NCBI RefSeq assembly: GCF_009807005.1
Contig: NZ_WUBR01000001.1
Span: 1,302,001-1,366,000 of the forward strand
From: Aurantiacibacter rhizosphaerae
GTDB taxonomy: Bacteria > Pseudomonadota > Alphaproteobacteria > Sphingomonadales > Sphingomonadaceae
Direction: 5' to 3'
DNA length: 64,000 bases
A program made the translations under genes and the position numbers. How positions within the stretch are numbered: position 1 is the first letter of the stretch; each line of letters begins with the position of its first letter. Below are positions 23,987 through 34,669 of this stretch, piece after piece. The notes below the pieces were generated by a model that searched no databases, was not told the DNA's origin, and saw nothing but the letters and a program-made list of their open reading frames with translations.

Positions 23987-26572
23987 ATGAGCGAAGAGAA
24001 CGAAACCCCGAAACGCACCCGCAAGCCGCTTGGACTCAAGCGGGCCGTGGATGCCGGGGAAGTCAAACAGACCTTCAGCCACGGCCGCACCAACAAGGTT
24101 GCGGTGGAAGTGAAGCGTCGTCGCAAGCTCGTGAAGCCGGGTGAAGAGCCCGCCGCGGCACCTGCCCCTGCGCCCGCGCCAGAGCCGACGCCGGAACCTG
24201 CGCCCGCACCCGTGGCCAAGAAGCCTGCCGCGCCCAAGCCTGCGCCAAAGCGTGCGGCGCCTGACGGAGAGACTCCGCAGGAAAAAGTCGCCCGCATGCA
24301 GCGCGAGGCCGAGGAAGACCGGCTGCGCCAGGCCCAGGAATCGCGCAAGCGTGAGGAAGAGGCAGCAAAGCAGGCTGCCGAGGACGAGAAAAAGCGCGCC
24401 GCCGAAAACAAGAAGGCCGAGGAAGAAGCCGAGAAGCAACGCAAGGCCGATGCCGCCGCCGCCAAGGCCGAAACCGCCGCGCCCGCTGCAGAGCCGAAGG
24501 CCGAGGCCGCAACCGAGGCAACGCCGGAGCCAGCAGCCGAGGAGCAGACCGCAAAGGCGCCTGCTGCCCGCAAGTTTACGCCGGTTGCCCGCCCAGAGCC
24601 CAAGCGTCCTGAAAAGAAGAAGGAAGAGAAGAAGGCCGGTGGCCGTTCGGATCGTGCTGGTGGCGGCAATGCTGCCGACAAGCGCCGTTCAGGCAAGCTG
24701 ACCGTCAACAAGGCGCTGAACGAGGACGAGGGCCGCCGCGCCCGCAGCCTCGCCGCGCTGAAGCGTGCCCGCGAAAAGGAACGCCGCGCCCAGGGTGGCG
24801 GCGGCTCCAGCCAGCCGCGCGAGAAGCAGATCCGCGACGTCGTCGTTCCCGAAGCCATCACGGTCGGCGAACTTGCCAAGCGTATGGGTGAGAAGGGCGC
24901 TGATTTGGTGAAGGAACTCTTCAACCTCGACATGATGGTGACGGTCAACCAGACCATCGACCAGGATACGGCGGAATTGCTGGTCGAACAGTTCGGCCAC
25001 AATATCCAGAAGGTTTCCGAAAGCGATGTCGACATCGTCAATGACGAGGACGTCGATCCCGAAGAAACGCAGGTTCCGCGTCCGCCGGTGGTGGCCGTCA
25101 TGGGCCATGTCGATCACGGCAAGACCAGCCTGTTGGATGCCCTGCGCAAAACCAATGTGACGCGCGGCGAGGCGGGTGGCATCACCCAGCATATCGGTGC
25201 CTATCAGGTGACCACGAAGGACAAGTCCAAGGTCACCTTCCTCGATACGCCGGGCCACGCTGCCTTTACCGAAATGCGCCAGCGCGGTGCCAACGTCACC
25301 GATATCGTTGTGCTGGTGGTGGCCGCCGATGACGGCATCATGCCGCAGACGATCGAGGCCATCAATCACGCGAAGGCGGCCAACGTGCCGCTGATCGTGG
25401 CGATCAACAAGATCGACAAGCCCGAGGCCAATGCCCAGAAGATTCGTGAGCGTCTGCTGGAGCACGAGGTGATCGTTGAGGCCATGTCCGGCGATGTGCA
25501 GGACGTGGAAATCAGCGCCAAGGAAGGCACTGGGCTTGACGAACTGATCGAGAAGATCGCGCTGCAGGCCGAGCTTCTGGAACTGAAGGCCCGCCCGGAT
25601 CGCGATGCCGAAGCCACCGTGGTGGAAGCACAGCTGGACAAGGGCCGCGGTCCTGTTGCCACCGTGCTGATCAACCGCGGCACGCTGAAACGTGGCGACA
25701 CCTTCGTTGTCGGCACCGAAAGCGGCAAGGTTCGCGCCATCGTCAACGACCAAGGCAAGCAGATCAAGGAAGCTGGCCCGTCGATGCCGGTAGAGGTTCT
25801 GGGCCTGGGCGGCGTGCCGTCTGCGGGTGAGAAGCTGACCGTTGTTGAAAACGAGCAGCGTGCCCGCGAAGTGGCGGAATATCGCCGTGAGAAGGCAACC
25901 GAGAAGCGTACCGCGCTGGCCCCGACCAGCTTCGACACCATGTTCAACAAGTCGGACGTGATCGAATGGCCGGTGGTGGTGAAGGCCGATGTGCAGGGTT
26001 CTGTCGAGGCGATCACCTCTGCGCTGCACAACCTTTCCAACGATGACATCAAGGTGCGCGTGCTGCATGCAGGCGTGGGTGCCATCACGGAAAGCGACGT
26101 GCAGCTTGCGTCGGGTTCGAAGGCCCCGATCATCGGCTTCAACGTGCGTCCCAATGCCAAGGCGCGTGAACTGGTGAAGCGCGATGGCGTGCGGATGATG
26201 TATCACGATGTGATCTATCACCTGACCGACGAAATCACGAAGGACCTGCTGGGCGAGCTTGGCCCGCTCAAGGTGGAAAACGTGGTTGGCCGTGCAGAGG
26301 TCAAGGAAGTCTTCAAGTCCGGCAAGCGGGACAAGGCTGCCGGCCTGCTGGTGGAAGAGGGTGTTATCCGCAAGGGTCTGCACGCTCGTCTCACCCGCGA
26401 GGACGTTATCGTCTCTGCCACCACCATCGCATCGCTGCGCCGCTTCAAGGACGATGTGGACGAAGTCCGCGCTGGCCTGGAATGTGGTGTGGTCCTCGAA
26501 GACACCAACGACATCAAGCCGGGTGACCAGCTTGAAGTGTATGAGGTGAACGAGGAAGAGCGTACGCTCTGA
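23987..26572 (+). CDS. infB: Translation initiation factor IF-2
   Basis: An 861-residue IF-2. A long low-complexity N-terminus rich in Ala, Pro, Glu and Lys (residues 50-280) leads to the IF-2N motif ([22 protein letters not shown]). The G domain follows with GHVDHGKT (about 371-378), DTPGHAAF and NKIDKP, then the C-terminal domains that bind fMet-tRNA. It positions initiator tRNA in the P site. It follows the YlxR gene by 75 bases. The repeated A/P/K/E codons give the N-terminal half a compositional bias but no sign of frame damage. Confidence 0.98.
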   Translation: MSEENETPKRTRKPLGLKRAVDAGEVKQTFSHGRTNKVAVEVKRRRKLVKPGEEPAAAPAPAPAPEPTPEPAPAPVAKKPAAPKPAPKRAAPDGETPQEKVARMQREAEEDRLRQAQESRKREEEAAKQAAEDEKKRAAENKKAEEEAEKQRKADAAAAKAETAAPAAEPKAEAATEATPEPAAEEQTAKAPAARKFTPVARPEPKRPEKKKEEKKAGGRSDRAGGGNAADKRRSGKLTVNKALNEDEGRRARSLAALKRAREKERRAQGGGGSSQPREKQIRDVVVPEAITVGELAKRMGEKGADLVKELFNLDMMVTVNQTIDQDTAELLVEQFGHNIQKVSESDVDIVNDEDVDPEETQVPRPPVVAVMGHVDHGKTSLLDALRKTNVTRGEAGGITQHIGAYQVTTKDKSKVTFLDTPGHAAFTEMRQRGANVTDIVVLVVAADDGIMPQTIEAINHAKAANVPLIVAINKIDKPEANAQKIRERLLEHEVIVEAMSGDVQDVEISAKEGTGLDELIEKIALQAELLELKARPDRDAEATVVEAQLDKGRGPVATVLINRGTLKRGDTFVVGTESGKVRAIVNDQGKQIKEAGPSMPVEVLGLGGVPSAGEKLTVVENEQRAREVAEYRREKATEKRTALAPTSFDTMFNKSDVIEWPVVVKADVQGSVEAITSALHNLSNDDIKVRVLHAGVGAITESDVQLASGSKAPIIGFNVRPNAKARELVKRDGVRMMYHDVIYHLTDEITKDLLGELGPLKVENVVGRAEVKEVFKSGKRDKAAGLLVEEGVIRKGLHARLTREDVIVSATTIASLRRFKDDVDEVRAGLECGVVLEDTNDIKPGDQLEVYEVNEEERTL

Positions 26573-26625
26573 GCCGAGTGTATCCCGCCCTTCTCCTTCG
26601 GGAAGGGGCGGGAACGGAGTAACTG

Positions 26626-27051
26626 ATGAGCGAACTTCCCACGATACCGCAATGGCCATCCGCGCGCATGATGGGTGCCGAATATCTCGGCTATGATGCG
26701 GAAACGCAGACGGTCGAGATGGCGTTCACACTGCCGCCCGAATTCGCCGCCATGCGCGGCACGGTGCAGGGCGGATTGCTGGCAGGCCCGTTTGACGAGG
26801 CTTTTGGCGCGGCGTTGTATATGGCGACGGGCGGAAAGCTGCAACTGACGCTGGACCTGAACCTGTCGCTGCTGCGGCCCGTTCCGTTGGAGCGTTTCAC
26901 GATCAAGGCGCGCGCGGCAAAGGCCGGGCGGCGCGTGTGCTTTCTGGATGCCGACCTGTTCGACGTGAATGGAAAGCTGGCCGCACGCTGCACCGCCACC
27001 AGCATGGTGACCGACTGGCCACAGGCGAAAGGTGCCGAGGCCGAGGGTTGA
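26626..27051 (+). CDS. PaaI-type hotdog thioesterase
   Basis: A 141-residue hotdog-fold protein. The segment MRGTVQGGLLAGPFDEAFGAAL (about 43-65) fits the GxxxGG-x-DxxxG region of the PaaI/YdiI thioesterases, with a downstream LDLNLSLLRPV strand. It probably hydrolyses an acyl-CoA. It lies between infB and rbfA, which is not part of the usual translation cluster. The DUF1697 gene starts at its stop codon. Confidence 0.8.
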   Translation: MSELPTIPQWPSARMMGAEYLGYDAETQTVEMAFTLPPEFAAMRGTVQGGLLAGPFDEAFGAALYMATGGKLQLTLDLNLSLLRPVPLERFTIKARAAKAGRRVCFLDADLFDVNGKLAARCTATSMVTDWPQAKGAEAEG

Positions 27052-27584
27052 TGGCAGGTCTGGTCGCTCTGATCGGCTCCATCAACGTAGGCGGCAATCG
27101 TGTGAAGATGGACGCGCTGCGGGTTGCCTTCGAGAAAGCGGGTTTCACCGGCGTTGCCACCGTCACCGCAAGCGGCAACGTGCTGTTCAACGATGATGGC
27201 AAGGACGATACAGAGGGCCGCATTGCTGCGCTGTTGAAAAGCGACTTCGGTATCGACAGCTTCGCGGCCGTGCGCAGCCGCACAGAACTGGCTGCGGCGC
27301 TGGCGAACAATCCATTTACAGAAGCGGGTGAAGAGAAGCTGGTCCACACCATGTTTCTGGAAGGCCAGCCCGATGCGTCTGCCTTCGCGCAGCTTGAGGC
27401 GGATCACCAGGGGCGCGGGCCGGAGAAACTTGCACCCGGCACCAAGGCTCTCCACATCGATTATGTCGATGGCTTGGGCAGTTCGAAGCTGACCAAGCAA
27501 TTGATAGAGCGCCGCCTCGGCTGCCGCGGCACAGCGCGCAATGTTACCTCGATCCGCCGGATCATGGAAAAGATGAAAGACTGA
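27051..27584 (+). CDS. DUF1697-family protein
   Basis: A 177-residue protein with the DUF1697 pattern: N-terminal [43 protein letters not shown], and C-terminal [33 protein letters not shown]. The fold is predicted to bind nucleic acid or protein, but the role is unknown. Its ATG overlaps the preceding stop codon, and its own stop overlaps the rbfA start, so it is embedded in the operon. Confidence 0.9.
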   Translation: MAGLVALIGSINVGGNRVKMDALRVAFEKAGFTGVATVTASGNVLFNDDGKDDTEGRIAALLKSDFGIDSFAAVRSRTELAAALANNPFTEAGEEKLVHTMFLEGQPDASAFAQLEADHQGRGPEKLAPGTKALHIDYVDGLGSSKLTKQLIERRLGCRGTARNVTSIRRIMEKMKD

Positions 27585-27982
27585 TGGCCCGCCATTCCAA
27601 ACCCGAAGACCAGTCCGTCCGCCTACTGAAAGTGGGGGAGCGGGTGCGCCATATCCTCTCCGAACTGCTGGCGCGCGGGGAGGCGCATGACAACACCTTG
27701 CGCGCGTCCAACATCTCCGTGACGGAAGTGCGCATGTCGCCCGACCTGCGCAACGCGAAGGTCTACGTAAAGCCGCTGCTGGGGGAGGACGAGGACGTCG
27801 TCATCAAGGCCCTGCGCACCAATACCGCGTTCTTCCAACGCGAAGTCGCCCAGCGCCTGGGCCTGAAATTCGCGCCCAAGCTGCAATTCCGCCCTGACGA
27901 GAGTTTTGACGAGGCAGGCCGGATCGAACAATTGCTGGACGATCCCAAGGTGCGGCAGGATCTGGAAGACCCCGAAGACTAG
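27584..27982 (+). CDS. rbfA: Ribosome-binding factor A
   Basis: A 132-residue RbfA, a KH-type 30S maturation factor. Key parts are [21 protein letters not shown], the [21 protein letters not shown] segment, and [35 protein letters not shown]. The C-terminal tail is acidic. It overlaps the DUF1697 stop by a base and its 3' end meets the convergent flavodoxin-like gene over four bases. Confidence 0.96.
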   Translation: MARHSKPEDQSVRLLKVGERVRHILSELLARGEAHDNTLRASNISVTEVRMSPDLRNAKVYVKPLLGEDEDVVIKALRTNTAFFQREVAQRLGLKFAPKLQFRPDESFDEAGRIEQLLDDPKVRQDLEDPED

Positions 27983-28470
27983 AACACGCCCATTTCCAGG
28001 CCAGCGGCGAGGGTTGCGCCCAGTTCGCGGACCTTGGAAAGCCCGGTTTCGCCGATGGTCTTTTCGGCCAGTATCTCTTCCTTCGTTTGCGCGGCCACGT
28101 TGATGATCGGCGTGTCCGCAACGCGCTTCAGCCGCCAGCCGGTGCAGATGCGTTCCAGCTGCGCCCTTGCGTTTTCTCCATCCGATCCGGCGCAGATCAT
28201 CGCGGCGTAGGGCCGCCCCTCGATCTTGCCGAGCACATCGTAATAGGTGCGATCGAAGAACGCCTTCATCACCCCGGCAATCGCGGCGAGATTTTCCGGG
28301 CAGGCGAACAGGTAGCCATCGGCATCCAGCAGGTCTTGCGAGCTGGCATCTTCCGCCGCCAGAAAGAGGACATCGATCTCGCCCGCCTCTCGCGCCGCAT
28401 CGCATGCGGCCTGCGCCAGTTGCCTGCTGCCGCCGGTGCGCGAATACCAGATGATGGCGAGGCTCGTCAT
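27979..28470 (-). CDS. Flavodoxin-like FMN-binding protein
   Basis: A 163-residue protein with a flavodoxin-like phosphate loop ([16 protein letters not shown], about 7-22) and the [27 protein letters not shown] segment that flavin reductases use to hold the isoalloxazine ring. It is probably an NAD(P)H-dependent FMN reductase-like or WrbA-like protein in the cytosol. The partner is unknown. It starts four bases inside the upstream AbgT gene's stop, so the two are co-transcribed. Confidence 0.8.
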   Translation of the reverse strand: MTSLAIIWYSRTGGSRQLAQAACDAAREAGEIDVLFLAAEDASSQDLLDADGYLFACPENLAAIAGVMKAFFDRTYYDVLGKIEGRPYAAMICAGSDGENARAQLERICTGWRLKRVADTPIINVAAQTKEEILAEKTIGETGLSKVRELGATLAAGLEMGVF

Positions 28471-30059
28471 TGGGCAACTATTGCAGTCGGCACTTCGCTG
28501 AATACGCTCGCGCCCGGACCCAGCGGCAGGTCAAACACCACCCATGCCACGGTCAGCGCCATGCCCGATGCCATGATCCCCACGGCATAGGGCACCATGG
28601 TCGCCGCCAGGCTGCCAAGGCCGAAGCCCTTCACCCAGCGCTGACAGAACACCAGCACCAGCGGGAAATAGGGCATCAGGGGCGTGATGATATTGGTGCC
28701 GCTGTCACCCACGCGATAGGCGGCGGTGGTCATTTCAGGCGAGAGGCCCAGCAGCATCAGCATGGGCACCATCACCGGTCCCAGCACCGCCCACTTGGCG
28801 CTGGCAGAGCCGATCAGCAGGTTCAGCGTCGCGCCGAAGATCAGCACGCCCAGCAGCATCGCCCAGGCGGGCAGGCCGCTAGCGCGCAGGGCGTCGGCCC
28901 CGTCCACCGCCAGCACCAGCCCCATGTTGCTCCATGCGAACATCGCCACGAAATGCGCCGCGGCAAAGGCCAGCACCATGTAATAGGCCATGTCCTTCAT
29001 CGCCTCCGCCATCATCGCCACCAGATCGCGGTGATCGGCAATGGTGCCTGCCGCGCGGCCATAGGCCCAGCCGGGCAGCAGGAAGACGAGAAGGAAGAAT
29101 GGCAGCAGGCTGCGGTAGAACGGCGTCAGCTGGCCTTCGGGCGGAGCATCGGGGTCTATCAGCGGGGCATTCGGCATCAGCACCATCGCGGCCCACAGCG
29201 CCACCAGCGCCAGCACCACCAGCCCGGCATTGCGCAGGCCGCGCCGCTCGTCCGGGCTCGTCGAGGTATCATCATCGCCATCGTCCACCGCGCGCGCGGC
29301 CGTTCCATCCAGCGCATAGCCCGACAGGCGCGGTTCGATGATGCGATCGGTGACGTACCAGATCACCGGCAGATAGATGATCGTCATCGCCGCGATGAAG
29401 AACCAGTTGCCCGCGATATTGGCCGTCCACCCTTCGAAAACAGTGTTTACGCTCGCCTCCGTTATGCCCAGCAGCAGGGCATCCAATTGCCCCGGCAGCA
29501 GGTTGGCGGAAAAGCCGCCCGATACCGCGGCAAAGCTGGCGGCGATGCCCACCAGCGGGTGCCTGCCTGCGGCATGATAGACGATGCCCGCCAGCGGGAT
29601 CATCACCACAAACGCCGCGTCGGCAGCGTGGTTGCCCATCATGGACACCAGCGCCACGGCAGGTGTCAGCCAGAAGGCAGAGACCTTGGCCATGGCCGCG
29701 CGCATGGCGGTGGCAAACAGGCCGGAGCGCTCTGCCACGCCGGCGCCCAGCATTACGGTGAGCACATAGCCCAGCGGCGGGAAGTGGGTGAACGTCTCCG
29801 GCATCTGCGTCAGCAGGCGGCGGATATTCGCGCCTGACAGCAGGCTTTCCACCGCGATGATGCGATAGGTGCCGGTTTCGGGATCGATCTCTACCGGGTG
29901 CGGTGCAGACCATCCGGCCCATGCCGCCACCACCGAAATCACCACCAGCGCAAGGATGAACCACAGGAACAGGAAGACAGGGTCAGGCAGGCGATTGCCC
30001 GTCTTCTCGATCCAGCCGAGGATGCCGCCCTGCGTTTGCGCCACTGCCGCTTGGTTCAT
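28467..30059 (-). CDS. AbgT-family transporter
   Basis: A 530-residue inner-membrane protein with about 12 hydrophobic segments. It matches the AbgT family (p-aminobenzoyl-glutamate importer and antibiotic exporters): LPDPVFLFLWFILALVVISVVAAWAG, NHAADAAFVVMIPLAGIVYHAAGRHPLVGIAASFAAVSGGFSANLLPGQLDALLLGIT, and the C-terminal GDSGTNIITPLMPYFPLVLVFCQRW. The substrate could be a folate catabolite or a sulphonamide-type drug. The ATG at 30059 follows GGGGTTTC without a strong site. A start at 30134 is open but unlikely. Confidence 0.92.
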   Translation of the reverse strand: MNQAAVAQTQGGILGWIEKTGNRLPDPVFLFLWFILALVVISVVAAWAGWSAPHPVEIDPETGTYRIIAVESLLSGANIRRLLTQMPETFTHFPPLGYVLTVMLGAGVAERSGLFATAMRAAMAKVSAFWLTPAVALVSMMGNHAADAAFVVMIPLAGIVYHAAGRHPLVGIAASFAAVSGGFSANLLPGQLDALLLGITEASVNTVFEGWTANIAGNWFFIAAMTIIYLPVIWYVTDRIIEPRLSGYALDGTAARAVDDGDDDTSTSPDERRGLRNAGLVVLALVALWAAMVLMPNAPLIDPDAPPEGQLTPFYRSLLPFFLLVFLLPGWAYGRAAGTIADHRDLVAMMAEAMKDMAYYMVLAFAAAHFVAMFAWSNMGLVLAVDGADALRASGLPAWAMLLGVLIFGATLNLLIGSASAKWAVLGPVMVPMLMLLGLSPEMTTAAYRVGDSGTNIITPLMPYFPLVLVFCQRWVKGFGLGSLAATMVPYAVGIMASGMALTVAWVVFDLPLGPGASVFSEVPTAIVAQ

Positions 30060-30144
30060 TGAAACCCCATTTATTCCCTGCGGCGCAGCATGACGGCAAG
30101 TGTGGCACTTTACCAGAGCCTGTCGAACGCCCATTTAGCCTGCA

Positions 30145-30828
30145 ATGACTGAAACCATCCTGCTGGCAGCGATCCTGATCCCGTGCCTGATCGTTGCCAT
30201 TGTCTTCCACGAAGTCGCGCATGGCTGGGTTGCGCTGATGCTGGGCGATCCCACGGCGAAAGAGCAGCGCCGCCTGTCGCTAAACCCCATTCGCCACGTG
30301 GACCCGGTGGGCACGCTGCTGGTGCCCGGTGGCCTCGCGCTGGCGGGGCTGCCGGTGTTCGGCTGGGCCAAGCCTGTGCCCGTCATCAAGCAGCGGCTGG
30401 ATAATCCGCGCTTCGGCATGATGGCGGTGGCCGCTGCGGGGCCGATGACCAACTTCATCCTCGCCCTGATCGGCGCGATCGTGCTGGGCGTGGTGATGGC
30501 GCTATTCCCGGCAGATGTGCCGCCGCCGCAATGGCTCGCCGATGGCGCCTATTATTTCATCGCGATCAACCTGTTCCTGGCGCTGTTCAACCTCCTGCCG
30601 ATCCCGCCGTTTGACGGTTCGCACATTGTCGAAGGGCTGCTGCCAGCGTCTGCTGCGCGCGTTTACAACAAGGTGAGGCCGTTCGGCTTCCCGCTGCTAT
30701 TCATCCTGCTGCTGGTGGTGCCCTATGTTTTCCCGGAGGCGAACATCATCGAGAACGTCGTCTTCCCGCCCGTGGAATGGGCGATGAACAAGTACCTTGC
30801 CGTTTCCGAATGGATCGCCGGTGGCTGA
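30145..30828 (+). CDS. Site-2 protease family (M50) membrane protease
   Basis: A 227-residue membrane protease. HEVAH at 22-26 is the zinc motif in the first helix region, and NLFLALFNLLPIPPFDG supplies the third ligand, Asp, in a later helix. Five or six hydrophobic segments are present. There is no PDZ domain, so it resembles the compact archaeal/bacterial rhomboid-like site-2 type rather than RseP. The substrate is unknown. truB starts inside its last codons. Confidence 0.92.
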   Translation: MTETILLAAILIPCLIVAIVFHEVAHGWVALMLGDPTAKEQRRLSLNPIRHVDPVGTLLVPGGLALAGLPVFGWAKPVPVIKQRLDNPRFGMMAVAAAGPMTNFILALIGAIVLGVVMALFPADVPPPQWLADGAYYFIAINLFLALFNLLPIPPFDGSHIVEGLLPASAARVYNKVRPFGFPLLFILLLVVPYVFPEANIIENVVFPPVEWAMNKYLAVSEWIAGG

Positions 30829-31801
30829 TAAACTTCCCCAGCACGGCTGGATCATCCTCGATAAGCCCGTGGGCCTTGGCTCCACGCAGGCTGTGGGCGC
30901 GGTGAAGCGCAATCTGCGCGAAGGCGGCTATCCCAAGGTGAAGGTGGGCCACGGAGGCACGCTGGATCCGCTGGCAGAAGGCGTCCTGCCCATCGCATTG
31001 GGCGAAGCGACGAAGCTTTCGGGCCGCATGCTGGATAGCGACAAGACCTATGAATTCACCATCCAGTTCGGCGCGGAGACGGAGACACTGGACAGCGAAG
31101 GCGCAATAACCGCCACGACTGACCGCCGCCCACCGCGCGCCGCCCTTGCTGCCATCTGCGAGCATTTCACCGGTGCAATCGAACAGGTGCCGCCCAAATA
31201 TTCCGCGCTGAAGATAGACGGAAAGCGCGCCTATGACCTCGCCCGCGCGGGCGAGGATGTGGAAATGAAAACGAGGGCCGTCACCATTTATTCGCTGCAT
31301 CCGCTGGGCGGCGGAGCCGATGGCGGGGTATCCTCCGCCTTCGCCACCGTGGCGGGCCGGCCCGATCCCTATGATCCGCAGGCGCCGCTGGAACTGGCCG
31401 ACAGCGTCACCTTGGTCGCCAGCGTATCCAAGGGCACCTATATCCGCAGCCTAGCACGCGATATCGCCCATGCCCTTGGAACTCTGGGTCATGTTACCTA
31501 TCTAAGACGTGTGAAGGCCGGGCCCTTCAGCGAAACGCAAGCGATTTCGCTGGACAAGCTGAACGAAATCGGTAAGGGCGCGCCACTTCAAGACCACCTC
31601 CTGCCACTGGAGGCGGGGCTGGACGGTATCCCGGCCCTCGCTCTCGATCCGGATAGTGCGCAGGCGGCCCGACAGGGCCGGGTCGTATCCGGATTGCCCC
31701 AACCCGACGGGCTCTACTTTGCCAGGCTGGAGGAAACTCCGGTGGCATTGGTGGAACTTGAAGGGGGCACGATGAAAGTCGTGCGGGGTTTCAACGTTTA
31801 A
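30821..31801 (+). CDS. truB: tRNA pseudouridine-55 synthase
   Basis: A 326-residue TruB that converts U55 in the T-loop to pseudouridine. The catalytic Asp49 lies in [43 protein letters not shown] and the DKTYEF segment are also conserved, and a C-terminal extension follows [14 protein letters not shown] chose the GTG at 30821, which overlaps the site-2 protease stop codon. rpsO follows within 26 bases. Confidence 0.95.
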   Translation: MADKLPQHGWIILDKPVGLGSTQAVGAVKRNLREGGYPKVKVGHGGTLDPLAEGVLPIALGEATKLSGRMLDSDKTYEFTIQFGAETETLDSEGAITATTDRRPPRAALAAICEHFTGAIEQVPPKYSALKIDGKRAYDLARAGEDVEMKTRAVTIYSLHPLGGGADGGVSSAFATVAGRPDPYDPQAPLELADSVTLVASVSKGTYIRSLARDIAHALGTLGHVTYLRRVKAGPFSETQAISLDKLNEIGKGAPLQDHLLPLEAGLDGIPALALDPDSAQAARQGRVVSGLPQPDGLYFARLEETPVALVELEGGTMKVVRGFNV

Positions 31802-31827
31802 GGATACTGCGAAAGGTTACAAAACGC

Positions 31828-32097
31828 ATGACGATTACCGCAGAACGCAAGCAGGAAGTTATTGAAGAGCACGCCCAGAACAAGGGCGACACCGGTTCTC
31901 CGGAAGTGCAGGTAGCAATCCTGACCGAGCGTATCCGCAACCTGACGGATCACTTCAAGGCCAACCACAAGGATAACCATTCCCGTCGTGGTCTGCTGAA
32001 GATGGTCAACAAGCGTCGCAGCTTGCTGGCCTATCTCAAGAAGTCGGATCTCGACCGTTACAACGCCCTGATCAAGAAGCTTGGTCTGCGTAAGTAA
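31828..32097 (+). CDS. rpsO: 30S ribosomal protein S15
   Basis: An 89-residue S15. The sequence includes [29 protein letters not shown], and [24 protein letters not shown], the invariant core contacting helices 20-22 of 16S rRNA. It follows truB, and pnp lies 204 bases downstream, the standard order in bacteria. A 12-bp stem terminator separates it from pnp. Confidence 0.99.
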   Translation: MTITAERKQEVIEEHAQNKGDTGSPEVQVAILTERIRNLTDHFKANHKDNHSRRGLLKMVNKRRSLLAYLKKSDLDRYNALIKKLGLRK

Positions 32098-32105
32098 GAG
32101 TTTCC

Positions 32106-32136
32106 CGAAGGGGCGGCTGATGAGGCCGCCCCTTCG
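32106..32136 (+). terminator. Rho-independent terminator between rpsO and pnp
   Basis: A 12-bp perfect stem (CGAAGGGGCGGC at 32106-32117 pairing with 32125-32136) has a 7-base loop and is followed by TCTATCT. It lies nine bases after the rpsO stop. The tail is only partly T-rich, so some read-through into pnp is likely. Confidence 0.7.
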
Positions 32137-32180
32137 TCTATCTACGTTCCGTCACATTAGGAGCGTAAGTGAAATGGCAT

Positions 32181-32200
32181 CCTTCACAATTCGGTGAAGG
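32181..32200 (+). promoter_or_regulatory. Hairpin in the pnp leader
   Basis: CCTTCAC and GTGAAGG (32181-32187 with 32194-32200) form a 7-bp stem, 100 bases before pnp. In other bacteria pnp is autoregulated by RNase III cleavage and PNPase in its 5' leader. The stem could serve that purpose; this is inference. Confidence 0.35.
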
Positions 32201-32300
32201 GGCCGGGGGCCGCACAAGGCTCCGCACCGGACCGGGACGGATCACCCGGAACAAGTAGGCCCCGCGATGCAATGTGGCACGCGGGTCAGAAGGATAATCA

Positions 32301-34601
32301 ATGTTCGACACGAAAACTGTATCGCTGGAGTGGGGCGGGAAAACCCTCACTCTGGAAACCGGCCGTATTGCCCGTCAAGCCGACGGCGCCGTTCTGGCCA
32401 CCTATGGCGAAACCGTGGTGCTGTGCGCCGTGACCGCCGCCAAGAGTGTACGCGAGGGGCAGGATTTCTTCCCGCTCACCGTTCACTACCAGGAAAAATT
32501 CTCTGCCGCGGGCCGTATCCCCGGCGGCTTCTTCAAGCGCGAAGGCCGCGCGACGGAGAAGGAAACGCTCACCTCCCGCCTGATCGATCGCCCCGTGCGC
32601 CCGCTCTTCCCGGAAGGTTTCTATAACGAGATCAACGTGATCTGCCAGGTTCTCTCCTATGATGGCGAGACCGAGCCCGATATCGTTGCGATGATCGCTG
32701 CATCTGCCGCGCTCACCATTTCCGGCGTGCCCTTCATGGGCCCGATCGGCGCTGCACGCGTCGGCTTCGTCGATGGCGAATATGTGCTGAACCCCGGCGT
32801 CTCCGACATTTTCGAAGAAGGCCGCCTCGACCTGGTCGTGGCCGCCACCAACGATGCCGTGATGATGGTGGAATCCGAAGCCAAGGAGCTGACCGAAGAG
32901 GAAATGCTCGGCGCCGTGATGTTCGCGCATGAGGAAAGCCGCAAGGTCATCGGTGCCATCATCGATCTGGCCGAACAGGCTGCCAAGGATCCGTGGGAAA
33001 TCGACACTTCCGACGACACCAGCGCCATCAAGGAAAAGCTGCGTGGCATCGTGGGTGATGATATCGCCGCTGCCTACAAGCTGACCGACAAGGGCCAGCG
33101 TTCGGACGCGCTGAACGAAGCCCGCGCCAAGGCGAAGGAAGCTTTCGCCGAGGAAGAAGCGCAGACCCAGATGGTCGCCAACAAGGCGGTAAAGAAGCTG
33201 GAAGCGGAAATCGTTCGCGGTGCCATCCTGAAGGACGGCCAGCGTATCGACGGCCGCAAGCTGGACCAGGTTCGCCCGATCGAGGCGATGGTTGGCCTGC
33301 TGCCCCGTACCCACGGTTCGGCCCTGTTCACGCGCGGTGAAACGCAGGCGATCTGCACCACCACGCTGGGCACGAAGGATGCAGAGCAGATGATCGATGG
33401 GCTGGAAGGTCTTTCGTACAACAACTTCATGCTGCACTATAACTTCCCGCCCTATTCCGTTGGCGAGGTTGGCCGTTTCGGCTTCACCAGCCGCCGCGAA
33501 ACGGGCCATGGCAAGCTGGCATGGCGTGCGCTGCACCCCGTGCTGCCCACCCATGAGGATTTCCCCTATACGATCCGCATCCTGTCCGACATCACCGAAA
33601 GCAACGGCTCGTCCTCCATGGCGACCGTGTGCGGTGGCTGTCTGTCGATGATGGACGCCGGTGTTCCCATCGAACGCCCCGTCTCCGGCATCGCCATGGG
33701 CCTGATCCTGGAAGGCGAAGACTTCGCCGTCCTGTCCGACATTCTGGGTGACGAAGATCACCTGGGTGACATGGACTTCAAGGTGGCAGGTTCCGAAAAG
33801 GGCATCACCTCGCTGCAGATGGACATCAAGGTTGCCGGCATCACGCAGGAAATCATGAAGTCCGCGCTGGAGCAGGCCAAGGCCGGCCGTGCGCATATCC
33901 TTGGCAAGATGACCGAGGCGCTTTCGGGTGCCCGCGGTGAAGTGTCCAAGCACGCTCCGCGTATCGAGACGATGCAGATCGATAAGTCGAAGATCCGTGA
34001 CGTTATCGGCACGGGCGGCAAGGTTATCCGCGAGATCGTGGCCGAAACCGGCGCCAAGGTCGATATCGACGATGAAGGCGTGATCAAGATCAGCTCCTCC
34101 AATGCTGACGAGATCGCCGCTGCACGCAAGTGGATCGAAGGCATCACCGAGGAAGCCGAAGTCGGCAAGATCTACGAAGGCAAGGTCGTCAACATCGTGG
34201 ACTTCGGCGCATTCGTGAACTTCATGGGCGGCAAGGACGGTCTCGTCCACGTGTCCGAAATGAAGAACGAGCGTGTCGAGAAGCCGACCGACGTCGTGTC
34301 CGAAGGGCAGGAAGTTAAGGTCAAGGTTCTCGAGATCGACAACCGCGGCAAGGTTCGTCTGTCGATGCGCGTTGTAGACCAGGAAACCGGCGAAGAGCTG
34401 GAAGACACCCGTCCCCCGCGTGAAAAGCGTGAAGGCGGCGGTGACCGTGGCGGCCGTGGCGGTGATCGTCGTGGCCCGCGTGGCGGCGGCGGTGGCCGTG
34501 GTCGCGGTGGTGATCGTGGCCCTCGCGGCGGCGGTGACAAGGGCGGTGACAATGGTGGCGGCGGTGCCGACCACATGCCGGCCTTCCTCAAGGACGACTA
34601 A
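32301..34601 (+). CDS. pnp: Polyribonucleotide nucleotidyltransferase (PNPase)
   Basis: A 766-residue PNPase, the 3'-5' phosphorolytic exoribonuclease of RNA turnover. Two RNase PH domains are visible ([43 protein letters not shown]), followed by a KH domain ([26 protein letters not shown], about 562-590) and an S1 domain ([32 protein letters not shown]). The C-terminal 60 residues are a repetitive Arg/Gly-rich tail. Length is normal plus that tail. The ATG at 32301 follows AAGGATAATC. Confidence 0.98.
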   Translation: MFDTKTVSLEWGGKTLTLETGRIARQADGAVLATYGETVVLCAVTAAKSVREGQDFFPLTVHYQEKFSAAGRIPGGFFKREGRATEKETLTSRLIDRPVRPLFPEGFYNEINVICQVLSYDGETEPDIVAMIAASAALTISGVPFMGPIGAARVGFVDGEYVLNPGVSDIFEEGRLDLVVAATNDAVMMVESEAKELTEEEMLGAVMFAHEESRKVIGAIIDLAEQAAKDPWEIDTSDDTSAIKEKLRGIVGDDIAAAYKLTDKGQRSDALNEARAKAKEAFAEEEAQTQMVANKAVKKLEAEIVRGAILKDGQRIDGRKLDQVRPIEAMVGLLPRTHGSALFTRGETQAICTTTLGTKDAEQMIDGLEGLSYNNFMLHYNFPPYSVGEVGRFGFTSRRETGHGKLAWRALHPVLPTHEDFPYTIRILSDITESNGSSSMATVCGGCLSMMDAGVPIERPVSGIAMGLILEGEDFAVLSDILGDEDHLGDMDFKVAGSEKGITSLQMDIKVAGITQEIMKSALEQAKAGRAHILGKMTEALSGARGEVSKHAPRIETMQIDKSKIRDVIGTGGKVIREIVAETGAKVDIDDEGVIKISSSNADEIAAARKWIEGITEEAEVGKIYEGKVVNIVDFGAFVNFMGGKDGLVHVSEMKNERVEKPTDVVSEGQEVKVKVLEIDNRGKVRLSMRVVDQETGEELEDTRPPREKREGGGDRGGRGGDRRGPRGGGGGRGRGGDRGPRGGGDKGGDNGGGGADHMPAFLKDD

Positions 34602-34621
34602 ACCCGTTCGATAGACTATCA

Positions 34622-34653
34622 GGGAAGGGCCGCGAGCAATCGCGGCCCTTTCC
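34622..34653 (+). terminator. Terminator of pnp
   Basis: An 11-bp perfect core stem (AAGGGCCGCGA with TCGCGGCCCTT) has a GCAA tetraloop, extended by G-T and G-C pairs, and is followed by ATTT. It lies 20 bases after the pnp stop codon. Confidence 0.75.
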
Positions 34654-34669
34654 ATTTGGAGAAACGACA

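Noticed and set aside
26584-26612. Inverted repeat after infB that could be a terminator
   Set aside because: The stem has a bulge, there is no T-tract, and the downstream genes look co-transcribed, so it is probably a spacer hairpin.
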